From Radiobacillus kanasensis (GTDB lineage Bacteria; Bacillota; Bacilli; Bacillales; Amphibacillaceae), in assembly GCF_021049245.1 (NCBI RefSeq), contig NZ_CP088020.1, positions 248,001 through 312,000 on the forward strand: DNA of 64,000 nt, written 5' to 3'. The notes under the pieces are model-generated. The model ran no database searches and was not told the DNA's origin. It saw nothing but the letters and a program-made list of their open reading frames with translations. The position numbers and the translations under genes are program-made. Below, in pieces: positions 34,286 through 42,840 of the stretch. Position 1 is the stretch's first letter. Every line of letters starts with the position of its first letter.

Positions 34286-34792
34286 ATGGGGATATTAAAA
34301 GAATTCCGTCATTTTGTTGTGCGAGGAAATGCAGCAGATATGGGAATTGGAATGGTACTAGGTGCTGCGTTCAGTAGTGTCATTGATTCGATTGTGACTG
34401 ATGTATTGTTGCCTCCAATAGGATTAGTCCTAGCCAAGATGAACTTTTCCAATTTATTTATAAGTTTAAACGGTGAACACTATCCTTCCTTGTCTGCTGC
34501 TCAAGAAGCAGGTGCTGCAACGATAAACTATGGACTTTTTATAACAGCGATCATTCGCTTCACAATCATTCTTTTTACGGTGTTTCTGGTCGTTAGACAG
34601 ATTAATCGATTGCGTAAACCGGATCAGACCCCAATGGATTCCATGATGAAAAAGGAGTGTCCTTACTGCATTACATCTATTCCAGCAAAAGCTGTTAAAT
34701 GTTCAAGCTGTGGTTCTACTTTAGATGACTCTAGTATGGGTAGATTCATCAAACAGAAACGGAAAGAAAAGGTAAAGCTCCGAATCCGATAA
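34286..34792 (+). CDS. mscL: MscL-type mechanosensitive channel with C-terminal zinc ribbon
   Basis: Residues 1-112 match MscL: GILKEFRHFVVRGNAADMGI, the pore helix GMVLGAAFSSVIDSIVTDVL, PPIGLVLAKMNFSNLFI, and the second helix before VRQINRLRKP. It opens under membrane tension to release solutes during osmotic downshift. In place of the short C-terminal helix there is a zinc-ribbon-like stretch, CPYCITSIPAKAVKCSSCGS (two CxxC pairs), and a basic tail. At 168 residues it is longer than typical MscL (about 130-150). AGAGGAG lies seven bases before ATG. An osmotic role fits the ectoine operon nearby. Confidence 0.88.
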   Translation: MGILKEFRHFVVRGNAADMGIGMVLGAAFSSVIDSIVTDVLLPPIGLVLAKMNFSNLFISLNGEHYPSLSAAQEAGAATINYGLFITAIIRFTIILFTVFLVVRQINRLRKPDQTPMDSMMKKECPYCITSIPAKAVKCSSCGSTLDDSSMGRFIKQKRKEKVKLRIR

Positions 34793-34907
34793 AATAAGCC
34801 TTAGGACGTAGGGCTAATCCACCTTTCATCCGTATTCATAGTGACTGGTCAACCCTATAATGAAGATAAGATTAAATGAACGGATAGGAAGGGTTGATTG
34901 ATCCGAT

Positions 34908-35630
34908 ATGATTTCAAATCAGATGAGAGAGCTTAAAATATCAGGAAGTGGAAGTACCTCAGGCGGAACTTATGGATATGTAAAGATTAATGGAAATGGA
35001 ACCGTATATGGAGATTTAACTTGTCAAGAATTTGTGACTGGAGGAAGCTCTAAAGTAGAAGGCGATCTAACAAGTGAATTGATTGTTATTAAAGGAAAAA
35101 CTAATGTGGATGGAAGTGTACAAGCCGAAATTATGGAAGTTCAAGGAACGTGTAAAGTAGCAGGAAGTACATCTTTTAGAGAACTCGTTGTGAAAGGTTC
35201 TACTAAGGTTGCAGGTTCTTTATCTGGAGATGAGCTTCTGCTTAAAGGGACTTTGAAGGTTAATGGGGACTGTGATGTCACTCTAGCCAAAATGCAAGGC
35301 TGTTTTACCGTATATGGGGCACTTAAAACAGAGCACGCTTCTATTAAGCTGCATGGAAAATGTTCTGCGACATCTATATATGCAAAAAGACTTGAAGTCA
35401 TAAAAGGTGGACTGTCCTTTGGATTAGAAAACTTGTTTGAAGGGTTTGCAAAAGAGCTTCGAACGGACACTATTGTTGCTGAAACGGTATATTTGGAACA
35501 TACACGAGCGAACATTGTAAAAGGAAAGAATGTCTATATCGGTCCAGAATGTCACATTGATTATGTGGAATATACCGACGAAATTACGATATCACCTGAT
35601 GCGGTGGTCAAGGAGAAAAAGCAGGTGTAA
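34908..35630 (+). CDS. Bactofilin-like polymer-forming protein (YhbE/YhbF type)
   Basis: A 240-residue protein made of short right-handed beta-helix repeats, with units such as GNGTVYGDLTCQEF, GSSKVEGDLTSELI and GKTNVDGSVQAEIM. The bactofilin repeat pattern of Gly-Asp/Ser turns runs from about residue 15 to 155 and resumes near 185-225. Such proteins polymerise without nucleotide and act in cell shape or motility; B. subtilis has the YhbE/YhbF pair. Here only one is present. The ribosome binding site (GGAAGGG) is rather far upstream. Confidence 0.8.
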   Translation: MISNQMRELKISGSGSTSGGTYGYVKINGNGTVYGDLTCQEFVTGGSSKVEGDLTSELIVIKGKTNVDGSVQAEIMEVQGTCKVAGSTSFRELVVKGSTKVAGSLSGDELLLKGTLKVNGDCDVTLAKMQGCFTVYGALKTEHASIKLHGKCSATSIYAKRLEVIKGGLSFGLENLFEGFAKELRTDTIVAETVYLEHTRANIVKGKNVYIGPECHIDYVEYTDEITISPDAVVKEKKQV

Positions 35631-35655
35631 AGAGGGATTCCTTCTCTACACCTTT
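35622..35655 (+). terminator. Probable terminator after the bactofilin gene
   Basis: GGTGTA at the end of the gene pairs with TACACC, with AGAG/CTCT inside, followed by TTTA. The T-tract is weak. Confidence 0.45.
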
Positions 35656-35701
35656 ACTGTAATTTTCAGACTATTCATGTCCTGGGAAATACTGCCCCAT
35701 T

Positions 35702-36319
35702 TTAACGAGAAGTAAAAAGGCTTCCATCTATCCAATATCTCCACGGGAAATTTTTTGCTTCTCCTGAATTATCAATCCCGATACGGGGTCCTTCTTTCAC
35801 GGAGAAGGATGTAAATCCCCTAGGACGTTCACTAATCCAAAGAGGAGGGTCTTGAAGAGAATGGCCATAATCCTCCATTGTAATTCCTAATGCCTTCGTT
35901 AGCTTTCCGGGACCATTTGTCATTTGATGGATGGTTTTCATGTTTGGACGTCTTTTTTTCATAAGCTCATGGTTGTAGTAAGGTTCGATAGCTCGTATGA
36001 GAACCGCTTCAGGCTTATCAACCGGGCCAGATACGACATTAAACAGGCAATGCGTGTGCATAGAATAGGTATAAGTCACTCCAGGTCTGCCAAACATAAT
36101 CTCCGTTCTTTTGGTTCTTCGATTGTTGAAACTGTGGGCCGCTCGATCTTCAGGTCCTTTATACGCTTCTGTCTCTACGATGATTCCTGCCGATACCCCT
36201 TCTTTAGTTTCTTTAAAGAGCAAACAGCCTAGTAGGGCTTGAGCTAATTCTAAAGTATGTTTTTCATAAAAGGATAAAGAGAGTGGAGGGTGTTCGCCAA
36301 AGTAATCTATACTCATCAT
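35702..36319 (-). CDS. 3-methyladenine DNA glycosylase (AAG/MPG family)
   Basis: A 205-residue base-excision repair enzyme of the mammalian-type MPG family (YxlJ in B. subtilis). Conserved segments are IIVETEAYKGPEDRAAHSFN (catalytic Glu and DNA-intercalating region), RRTKRTEIMFGRPGVTYTYS, HCLFNVVSGPVDKPEAVLIR, NGPGKLTKALGI and RIGIDNSGEAKNFPWRYW. It removes alkylated purines from DNA. The start is one of two adjacent ATG after GGAAGGGA. It is a single gene. Confidence 0.93.
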   Translation of the reverse strand: MMSIDYFGEHPPLSLSFYEKHTLELAQALLGCLLFKETKEGVSAGIIVETEAYKGPEDRAAHSFNNRRTKRTEIMFGRPGVTYTYSMHTHCLFNVVSGPVDKPEAVLIRAIEPYYNHELMKKRRPNMKTIHQMTNGPGKLTKALGITMEDYGHSLQDPPLWISERPRGFTSFSVKEGPRIGIDNSGEAKNFPWRYWIDGSLFTSR

Positions 36320-36357
36320 ACCAATAGTCCCTTCCCGTGTTATGTATCTTCATTGTA

Positions 36358-36388
36358 AGAAAAACAGCCCCTAGCTAGGGGCTGTGGT
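36358..36388 (-). terminator. Terminator of the ectABC operon
   Basis: A perfect 22-base palindrome (36364-36385; arms ACAGCCCC/GGGGCTGT) is followed on the minus strand by TTTTTC. Confidence 0.85.
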
Positions 36389-36400
36389 TGTTCATTATTA

Positions 36401-36793
36401 TTAATCTTCGTCTACTGGATATACACCATTTTCATCATGTACTTCATTTCCGCTTAGAGGTGGGTTGAATACGCACACCATTCTCATATCGGAGCCAGGA
36501 TGAGCACGTAGTAAATGCTCGTCATGTTTGTCTAATGCGTAGATCATATCTTTTTTGATTGGCCATACTTTGTTGTCGCTAAGGGTTTCGACTTCCCCTT
36601 CGCCTTCGATGCAGTAAACAGCTTCTAGGTGATTTTGGTACCAAATATGCGTTTCTGTACCTGCTTTAATAATTGTATCGTTTACGGAATAGCCCATGCC
36701 GTCTTTTTTCGTTAAGAGCCTACGGCTAACCCAAGTGCCTCCGTCTACTTCTTTTTCTGTTCCTAAAATGTCGTTAAGTGCAACTACTTTCAT
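36401..36793 (-). CDS. ectC: L-ectoine synthase
   Basis: A 130-residue cupin enzyme that cyclises N-gamma-acetyl-2,4-diaminobutyrate to ectoine. It starts [20 protein letters not shown], with [20 protein letters not shown] as the cupin core and [15 protein letters not shown] near the metal-binding His. Length and sequence are canonical. It is the last of the ectA-ectB-ectC operon, 21 bases after ectB, preceded by AGGAGG. No ectoine hydroxylase (ectD) follows. Confidence 0.96.
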   Translation of the reverse strand: MKVVALNDILGTEKEVDGGTWVSRRLLTKKDGMGYSVNDTIIKAGTETHIWYQNHLEAVYCIEGEGEVETLSDNKVWPIKKDMIYALDKHDEHLLRAHPGSDMRMVCVFNPPLSGNEVHDENGVYPVDED

Positions 36794-36814
36794 GTCTTTG
36801 TTCCTCCTAGTAAA

Positions 36815-38092
36815 TTAATTCGTAACAGGTTCTTTTGTAAGTTCTTTTACGCTCTCTTCAATGACTTGGAAGCCTTTTTCAAGTCCTTCTTTATCAATGT
36901 TTAGAGGTGGGAATAGTTTAAATACTTCATCTTTTGGTCCAGATGTTTCCATGATTAGTCCTTTTTCAAATGCCTTTGCTGCAATTTTACCAGCTAGCCC
37001 ATCGACTTCTGTTCCGATTCCGACCATGAAGCCTCTACCTTTTACTTCTCCTTTAAGCTCTGGATAGTCCTTCACAATCTTAGAAAGGAAATCATATATT
37101 AAAGTAGATTTCTCTTGAATTCCTTTTTCAAAGGATTCATCTTCCCAATAGCTTAATGCTGCAGTAGCTGTAACAAAAGCATGGTTATTTCCGCGGAAAG
37201 TTCCGTTGTGCTCACCTGGATCCCAGATATCTAAATCCGGGCGTAATAGAGTAACCGCGAATGGTAGTCCATAACCGCTTAGAGATTTTGATAGACATAC
37301 GATGTCTGGCTTAATACCTGCTTTTTCAAAACTGAAGAACGTACCAGTACGACCGACACCAGCTTGAACATCATCGATGATCAGCATAATGCCCCAACGG
37401 TTACATATCTCTTCAATTTTCTTTAACCATTCGAAACGAGCAGCATTGATTCCGCCTTCTCCTTGTACGGTTTCTAGAATCATAGCAGCAGGGATGTCTA
37501 CACCACTACCATTGTCTTCTAGGAATCTTTCTAGATAATCTAGTGTTTCAAGGTCATTGTTTACGAAGTTATCATAAGGCATGGTAACGACGTTTTGTAA
37601 TGGGATTCCAGCACCTTTACGCTTAAAGGCATTTCCTGTAACGGATAAAGAGCCAATTGTCATACCGTGGAAGCCGTTTGTAAAGCTAATCACATCGGTA
37701 CGTCCTGTTACTTTTCTTGCAAGTTTAAGCGCGCTTTCTACGGTATTCGTCCCAGTTGGACCAGGGAACATAATTTTATAATCAAGGTTCCGAGGTTTTA
37801 AAATGACATCACTAAATTTTTGGATGAATTCTGCTTTTGCCGTTGTGGCCATATCCAATGAGTGAGTAATTCCATCATCGGTAATATATTCAACTAATTT
37901 TTTCTTCATGATTGGGTCGTTATGTCCGTAATTTAGTGCTCCGGCACCTGAAAAGAAATCGATGTATTCTTTCCCATCTTTGTCCCACATTTTATACCCT
38001 TTTGCTTTCGTAAAAACAGTTGGAAAGCTTCTGCAGTAACTACGTACCTCGGATTCCAATTTTTCAAATATACCTAATTCGTTTTGAGTCAA
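36815..38092 (-). CDS. ectB: Diaminobutyrate-2-oxoglutarate transaminase
   Basis: A 425-residue class III PLP aminotransferase that converts aspartate semialdehyde to 2,4-diaminobutyrate. Motifs are [46 protein letters not shown] (PLP-contacting Asp) and [14 protein letters not shown] (PLP Lys). The start is TTG 38092, nine bases after AAGGAGG. Upstream, ectA is 140 bases away, an unusually long gap that holds a small repeat remnant. Confidence 0.96.
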   Translation of the reverse strand: MTQNELGIFEKLESEVRSYCRSFPTVFTKAKGYKMWDKDGKEYIDFFSGAGALNYGHNDPIMKKKLVEYITDDGITHSLDMATTAKAEFIQKFSDVILKPRNLDYKIMFPGPTGTNTVESALKLARKVTGRTDVISFTNGFHGMTIGSLSVTGNAFKRKGAGIPLQNVVTMPYDNFVNNDLETLDYLERFLEDNGSGVDIPAAMILETVQGEGGINAARFEWLKKIEEICNRWGIMLIIDDVQAGVGRTGTFFSFEKAGIKPDIVCLSKSLSGYGLPFAVTLLRPDLDIWDPGEHNGTFRGNNHAFVTATAALSYWEDESFEKGIQEKSTLIYDFLSKIVKDYPELKGEVKGRGFMVGIGTEVDGLAGKIAAKAFEKGLIMETSGPKDEVFKLFPPLNIDKEGLEKGFQVIEESVKELTKEPVTN

Positions 38093-38159
38093 CGTTGTTT
38101 TCCTCCTTAAGAAACATTATTAATTCCATACCCTTGGGCTGATTTATTAAACGTACTTT

Positions 38160-38235
38160 TAGGGGATGTTCAAAATTCTGAATAAAAGTCGCTTTGAAAT
38201 CTTCGTCCTTTTATGTTCTTTTGAACACACACTTT
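38160..38235. repeat. Remnant of a second repeat family between ectA and ectB
   Basis: GGATGTTCAAAA..., ATAAAAGTCGCTTTGAA and CTTTTGAACA resemble the longer repeat at 45700-45860 and carry the same inverted ends (ATGTTCAAAA/TTTTGAAC). Confidence 0.55.
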
Positions 38236-38773
38236 ATTGGTCTTTTGGCCTTAATGGGCCAACTCTAAAACATAACTCCGCTTCATGTTGATCACCAGGG
38301 AACAATTCCTGGGCAAAACATTCCGTGACCGTACACTTTGTGTTATGGTCCCTTGCGAGTCGTTTAAAAAGTGATTGGGATGCTTTATTTGATGGAGTAA
38401 CAGTTGCTTCCACAAAGCGAACATCATTACATGCTCTTCTGTTAACTAGTGCATTTAAAAGCTTTGATGCAATTCCTTTCCCACGTTGAGATGAATCCAC
38501 ACCAACTTGCCAAATAAATACAACATCTGGTTGTTCAGGGGGGATAAATGCGGTTACGAATCCTACTAGTTTGTCATTTTCTTTTGCTACAACACATGTT
38601 TCTCTGAAATACTTGCTCATCATGATATATTTATAAGCTGAGTTTTGATCCAATGTAGATTGATTTACTAATGCCCACATTGCTGTTCCGTCTTTTGGTG
38701 TCGGCTTCTCAAATGTGACCGTATCCATTGTGTCCATTACAGGGACAGTTACCGTCTGATTACTAATTGTCAA
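38234..38773 (-). CDS. ectA: L-2,4-diaminobutyrate acetyltransferase
   Basis: A 179-residue GNAT enzyme that acetylates 2,4-diaminobutyrate, the middle step of ectoine synthesis. Features are FEKPTPKDGTAMWALVNQST, YKYIMMSKYFRETCVVA, FIPPEQPDVVFIWQVGVDSS and the acetyl-CoA loop QRGKGIASKLL. The start is unusual: TTG 38773 is only two bases from GGAGG, an ATT at 38768 is seven bases away, and the first in-frame ATG codons (13 and 16 codons further) have no site. Family N-termini vary, so this stays open. Confidence 0.94.
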   Translation of the reverse strand: MTISNQTVTVPVMDTMDTVTFEKPTPKDGTAMWALVNQSTLDQNSAYKYIMMSKYFRETCVVAKENDKLVGFVTAFIPPEQPDVVFIWQVGVDSSQRGKGIASKLLNALVNRRACNDVRFVEATVTPSNKASQSLFKRLARDHNTKCTVTECFAQELFPGDQHEAELCFRVGPLRPKDQ

Positions 38774-38801
38774 TTCCTCCTTAGAGTCTAATCACCTAAT
38801 A

Positions 38802-38830
38802 ATAATAGGGTTATTGGAAAACTTGCGCAA
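38802..38830 (-). promoter_or_regulatory. Candidate sigmaA promoter of ectABC
   Basis: On the minus strand TTGCGC (38825-38830) and TATTAT (38802-38807) are 17 bases apart, giving a leader of roughly 20 bases. Confidence 0.5.
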
Positions 38831-38945
38831 ATCAGTTAAATCTTGATAAGAGCGGATTAAGTGGACTCATTAAGGATTAGACGAACTCAATTAGTCCAAC
38901 CTAAAGAATCCTGCCAAATTGTTGGGATTTCTTACAGATATACTT

Positions 38946-38970
38946 ATACCCAGTTTTGTAGAAACGAAAC
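38946..38970 (-). promoter_or_regulatory. Candidate sigmaB promoter of ectABC
   Basis: On the minus strand GTTTCG (38965-38970) and GGGTAT (38946-38951) are 13 bases apart, matching the general-stress consensus GTTTNN-N12-15-GGGTAT. The start point would lie about 165 bases before ectA. Confidence 0.55.
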
Positions 38971-39129
38971 CGTAATCTTAGAAACGCTTGTGTAACAAGG
39001 GATTGAGCCGGATATTTGTTTGGAAGAGCTAGACGGGGGATATAAAGAGAAAATGAAGTGAAAATTTTTAACGAAAGGCTGTGTTTTAGAAGATTGTTAC
39101 TTTTCCAAGTATTGATTTTAACTTTGAAG

Positions 39130-39655
39130 TCGTAGTTGATATAAATTGCGACATAACGAAATAATAAAAGTTACTACAAAACCATCGGTTTAGTGACTGC
39201 TCGGTGTGTGTACGATGCTGATTTCCGTTGCGGGCAATCGCTTTCCGCGGGCACGGCTTCAGTCTCCTCAAAAAGCAAAGTTCGCTTTTCTGCGGGGTCT
39301 TCAACTCGTGCTGTTCCCGCAGGAGTCGATTGTCCTCCACTCCAATCAACATATCATATTGACATAACCAAGTTAATATTTAACAATCGTGTAATTTTAA
39401 TTAAATGACTTCTAGAAAAGAGTTTATATTTCATGAAATTATTTTGTGATTTAGGTATATCTTTACTATCTTTGTATCAGAAAACGACTGTATCAGTTTC
39501 TTAAAGATTTCTTACAAAATATCAATTTTCCAGTCAGGATCAAATCCTGATTAGACATCTATAATAGCGAAGTATGCTGCCGGAGCGGCGCTTAGTCTAT
39601 ACTTAACGTATCAGTTGATTATCTCAAAGTCGTTACGTCGCAATTATATAAATAG
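39130..39655. repeat. Dispersed repeat copy (empty IS110 site)
   Basis: The ends are TAAATTGCGACATAACGA (from 39139) and, in inverse, ATAATTGCGACGTAACG near 39650. Bases 39148-39320 match the inverse of 28764-29023, and 39322-39355 match the inverse of 27133-27164, so this copy lacks the IS. It contains the uninterrupted target at 39316-39327. The stretch 39360-39600 is AT-rich without a gene. It does not carry the outer GCTGGGACAAAA ends. Short frames here are not genes. Confidence 0.8.
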
Positions 39656-39676
39656 TGATAAATTATGAGAAAACCC

Positions 39677-39704
39677 TAAAAAAAAACCGCCCTCAAGGGG
39701 CGGT
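39677..39704 (-). terminator. Terminator of the catalase gene
   Basis: ACCGCCC and GGGCGGT pair around TCAAG; on the minus strand eight T follow. Confidence 0.85.
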
Positions 39705-39733
39705 AAAATGGAATGAACTAGATTAATAGAAAT

Positions 39734-41197
39734 TTAAGCTTTCGCTGTTTCAGGTACTTGTAATCCAAGACCTTCAGCTATACGAGTACCGTATTCTGGA
39801 TCTGCTTTATAGAAGTTCTCGATTTGACGTAATTTAATTTCGTCCTTTTCGACAGGCTTCAGCCCATCAACGATATTGTTAACTAGTCGAGTGCGCTCTT
39901 CTGGATTCATAAGACGGTATAGGTCACCAGCTTGTGTGTAATGATCATTGTGATCATAAGCTACACTGTCTGCAAATCCAGAAACCTCAAATGGAGCAAT
40001 CTTGTTTTCTGGAGTTTCAGCTGGTCCGTTAAAACTGTTCGGTTCGTAGTTTAAAGAACCACCGCCATTGCCATCGAAGCGCATTTGACCATCACGTTGA
40101 TAATTGTGGACAGGTGCTTTTGAAGCATTAATAGGCAATGCGTTATGGTTAGCACCTACACGGTAACGGTGAGCATCAGAATAAGCAAATAAGCGTCCTT
40201 GTAACATTTTATCCGGAGAAGCTTCAATTCCAGGTACAAAGTTACCAGGAGAAAGTGTTACTTGCTCTACTTCCGCAAAGTAATTTTCAGGGTTCTTATT
40301 TAGTGTCATTTTACCAACTTCAATAAGTGGGTAATCTTTATGAGACCAAACCTTTGTTACATCGAATGGATCGAAATGGTACGAATTCGCATCTTCAAGA
40401 GGCATGATCTGAACTTTAAGTGTCCAAGATGGATAATCCCCTTTGTCGATTGCGTTATATAAGTCTTCAATATGGTAATCTGGGTTTTCTCCTGCGATTT
40501 TAGCAGCCAATTCCCCGTCCATATTTTTAACACCTTGATCAGCAATAAAGTGGTATTTTACCCATACACCTTCGCCTTGTGCATTAACCCACTTGAACGT
40601 ATGGCTTCCATAACCGTTCATATGACGTAATGTAGCTGGTAAACCACGATCACCGTGTAAGTAAGTTACTTGGTGTAGAGATTCAGGTGAATGAGACCAG
40701 AAATCCCATACCATATTTGGATCCTTTAAGTGAGTAGCTGGATTACGTTTTTGGGTGTGGATAAAGTCAGGAAACTTAATGGCATCACGAATGAAGAAGA
40801 TAGGTGTGTTATTACCTACTAAGTCATAGTTTCCTTCTTCTGTATAAAACTTCACTGCAAATCCACGAGGATCTCGCACTGTATCTGCAGAACCTAGTTC
40901 GCCTGCTACAGTTGAGAAGCGGATGAACATTGGTGTCTTTTTACCAACTTCAGATAAAAAGTTTGCTTTTGTGTATTTGGATAGGTCGTTTGTCACTTCA
41001 AATACGCCGTGTGCACCTGCACCTTTAGCGTGAACTACACGTTCAGGTACTCTTTCACGGTTGAAGTGCGCAAGCTTTTCTAATAGGTGTACATCTTGAA
41101 TTAATGTTGGACCACGGTGGCCTGCTGTGATGGAGTTTTGATTATCTCCAACGGGAGCGCCAGTGCTAGTCGTTAAGTATGTTTTGTCCTTACTCAA
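39734..41197 (-). CDS. katA: Catalase (heme, clade 3)
   Basis: A 487-residue monofunctional catalase that breaks down hydrogen peroxide. Conserved parts are [18 protein letters not shown], the distal His region [55 protein letters not shown] and the proximal Tyr segment [17 protein letters not shown]. The start is TTG 41197, nine or ten bases after GGAGAGGTG; ATG 41221 lies on the site itself. A PerR box lies just upstream of its promoter, so peroxide probably induces it. Confidence 0.95.
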   Translation of the reverse strand: MSKDKTYLTTSTGAPVGDNQNSITAGHRGPTLIQDVHLLEKLAHFNRERVPERVVHAKGAGAHGVFEVTNDLSKYTKANFLSEVGKKTPMFIRFSTVAGELGSADTVRDPRGFAVKFYTEEGNYDLVGNNTPIFFIRDAIKFPDFIHTQKRNPATHLKDPNMVWDFWSHSPESLHQVTYLHGDRGLPATLRHMNGYGSHTFKWVNAQGEGVWVKYHFIADQGVKNMDGELAAKIAGENPDYHIEDLYNAIDKGDYPSWTLKVQIMPLEDANSYHFDPFDVTKVWSHKDYPLIEVGKMTLNKNPENYFAEVEQVTLSPGNFVPGIEASPDKMLQGRLFAYSDAHRYRVGANHNALPINASKAPVHNYQRDGQMRFDGNGGGSLNYEPNSFNGPAETPENKIAPFEVSGFADSVAYDHNDHYTQAGDLYRLMNPEERTRLVNNIVDGLKPVEKDEIKLRQIENFYKADPEYGTRIAEGLGLQVPETAKA

Positions 41198-41239
41198 TGT
41201 TTTAACACCTCTCCTTTTCATAGTTTAGTAACATGTACA

Positions 41240-41267
41240 ATTATAATATAAATCTATTAAAAATCAA
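41240..41267 (-). promoter_or_regulatory. SigmaA promoter of katA
   Basis: On the minus strand TTGATT (41262-41267) and TATAAT (41240-41245) are 16 bases apart. Confidence 0.6.
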
Positions 41268-41274
41268 TATTTAT

Positions 41275-41289
41275 TTATAATAATTTTAA
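41275..41289 (-). promoter_or_regulatory. PerR box upstream of katA
   Basis: TTATAATAATTTTAA differs from the PerR consensus TTATAATNATTATAA at one position. It lies directly upstream of the katA -35 box. Confidence 0.65.
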
Positions 41290-41454
41290 TTAAAGGAATA
41301 AGCCTTGAAAGCAAACGGTGTAGAAGTGGAGAGGGAATAATCTTCTTCTGAGAATTACGTGGTGGTTATTTCTTATGCTTATCTTACCATGTTTGTAAGT
41401 AGTAAAGAAATAAAGACGCTCGAAGAATCATACCGATTTTATTTCTAAACAAAA

Positions 41455-41570
41455 AAAGAGACAGCCTGCAAAGGGAACTGTCTCTAAGAGAAAACACTCT
41501 AAAGGGATTCTAAGTTTTTGTTAATTGGGGGTAAACAAAAGCAATCAAATAGTACTCTAAAGTGTTTTCT
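41455..41570. repeat. Two inverted repeats in the katA-BASS intergenic region
   Basis: GAGACAG and CTGTCTC form a short hairpin at about 41459-41484, like a terminator without a T-tract on the plus strand. AGAAAACACT (41489-41498) and AGTGTTTTCT (41561-41570) form a wider pair. The rest of 41290-41790 holds only the PerR and Fur-like boxes and AT-rich DNA. Confidence 0.45.
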
Positions 41571-41620
41571 AGTATCTAGTACATGTAAAGATGGAAGTGA
41601 ACTATACATGTATTATAAAT

Positions 41621-41639
41621 GATATTGATAATCATTTTC
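41621..41639 (+). promoter_or_regulatory. Fur-like box
   Basis: GATATTGATAATCATTTTC matches 17 of 19 positions of the Fur consensus GATAATGATAATCATTATC. It lies about 150 bases upstream of the BASS transporter gene and about 330 bases from the katA promoter. Confidence 0.55.
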
Positions 41640-41810
41640 AATAGAAAAAATAAATTTTTTTCGCAATTGCGCAAAACTGGGAGTTTTATCCTATCATTTA
41701 ACCTGAATAAATGATAAATAATGATCGTTGCCATAACAATTTCAATTCCCAAGTTATTCGATTAGCATTACAATCATGGAGGTAAGTCATCTATGTTAGG
41801 GGGCGAGTGT

Positions 41811-42794
41811 ATGCTTGTCAGAATAAATCATTATATAGAAAAGTGGATGGCCATCATTGCGCCATTAAGCGTATTAATAGGAGTGATGTTAGAGTCGTGG
41901 CTTGCTCCACTAGCGATGCTGGTACCGTGGATTTTTGCCTTTATGACTTTTACAGGTAGTTTGGGATCGACCTTCGAATCCTTAAAAAGGGCAGTGCTCC
42001 ATCCAATTCCTATTATTCTCATTCTTGGAATCCTTCATATTGTTATGCCTTTATGGGCTTGGGGCATGGGTTCTCTAGCTTTCCGAGGGGATTCATTTAC
42101 GATTACAGGATTAATCCTTGGGATGATCATTCCAACAGGGATTACGAGCTTTATTTGGGTGTCCATGAAACGGGGGCATGTTGCGCTGACGTTATCGATT
42201 ATTTTAATAGATACAATCATATCTCCGTTTGTTGTCCCTTTTACGCTTTCATTGTTTGTAGGGGAATCCGTTGAGATGAATGTTTGGGACATGATGAAAG
42301 GATTAATAGGGATGATTGTAGTGCCATCTATCCTGGGGATGATTTTAAATCACCTTACCAAAGGGGAGTCTAAAAAGGTTCTTTCTCCCATCCTTTCTCC
42401 ATTTTCAAAACTAGGGTTAGCTTCTGTTATTATGATTAACAGTGCAGTAGTGGCTCCATACCTCGTGCCGTTTAATGCGCACTTAATCAAAATTGCAGTC
42501 GTTGTCTTTACCATTGCCTTTACGGGATATCTCCTATCGTGGCTATTTGCTCGATGGTTGAGACAAGAGGACGAAGTAGTTATTGCACTTACGTTTACCG
42601 GTGGAATGAGAAATATTAGTGCCGGTGCGGTTATCGCGGTTGCTTATTTTCCGTATCCAGTAGCTGTCCCTGTAGTAATTGGCATGCTTTTTCAACAAGT
42701 GCTAGCCTCCATTTATGGGTACATCATTGAAAAAAGGTTACTGTCGAAACCGGTTGTACAATATGAAAAAGAAAAAACCTTAAAAAGGGATTGA
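41811..42794 (+). CDS. Bile acid:sodium symporter family (BASS) protein
   Basis: A roughly 330-residue membrane protein with nine or ten hydrophobic segments. MTFTGSLGSTFESLKRAV and FTGGMRNISAGAVIA are the two family segments near the sodium sites. Bacterial relatives such as B. subtilis YocS import or export organic anions with sodium; the substrate is unknown. Two starts are possible: ATG 41793 (after GGAGGTAAG) or ATG 41811 (after AGGGGG). A Fur-like box lies upstream. Its stop codon overlaps the -35 box of the next gene. Confidence 0.85.
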   Translation: MLVRINHYIEKWMAIIAPLSVLIGVMLESWLAPLAMLVPWIFAFMTFTGSLGSTFESLKRAVLHPIPIILILGILHIVMPLWAWGMGSLAFRGDSFTITGLILGMIIPTGITSFIWVSMKRGHVALTLSIILIDTIISPFVVPFTLSLFVGESVEMNVWDMMKGLIGMIVVPSILGMILNHLTKGESKKVLSPILSPFSKLGLASVIMINSAVVAPYLVPFNAHLIKIAVVVFTIAFTGYLLSWLFARWLRQEDEVVIALTFTGGMRNISAGAVIAVAYFPYPVAVPVVIGMLFQQVLASIYGYIIEKRLLSKPVVQYEKEKTLKRD

Positions 42795-42821
42795 CTCTAA
42801 CGTTACGTCATAGTTTACGAT
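42791..42821 (+). promoter_or_regulatory. MerR-type promoter with 19-bp spacer
   Basis: TTGACT (42791-42796) and TACGAT (42816-42821) are 19 bases apart, the stretched spacing that MerR-family activators correct by twisting DNA. The spacer holds the dyad TAACGTTACGT. The transcript would start only about 13 bases before the regulator's ATG. Confidence 0.6.
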
Positions 42822-42840
42822 GGAATGGAGGTGGTTGATG

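Noticed and set aside
41489..41570. Inverted repeat AGAAAACACT/AGTGTTTTCT as a riboswitch or small RNA
   Set aside because: Long loop, no known riboswitch core, no clear promoter; kept only as a repeat.
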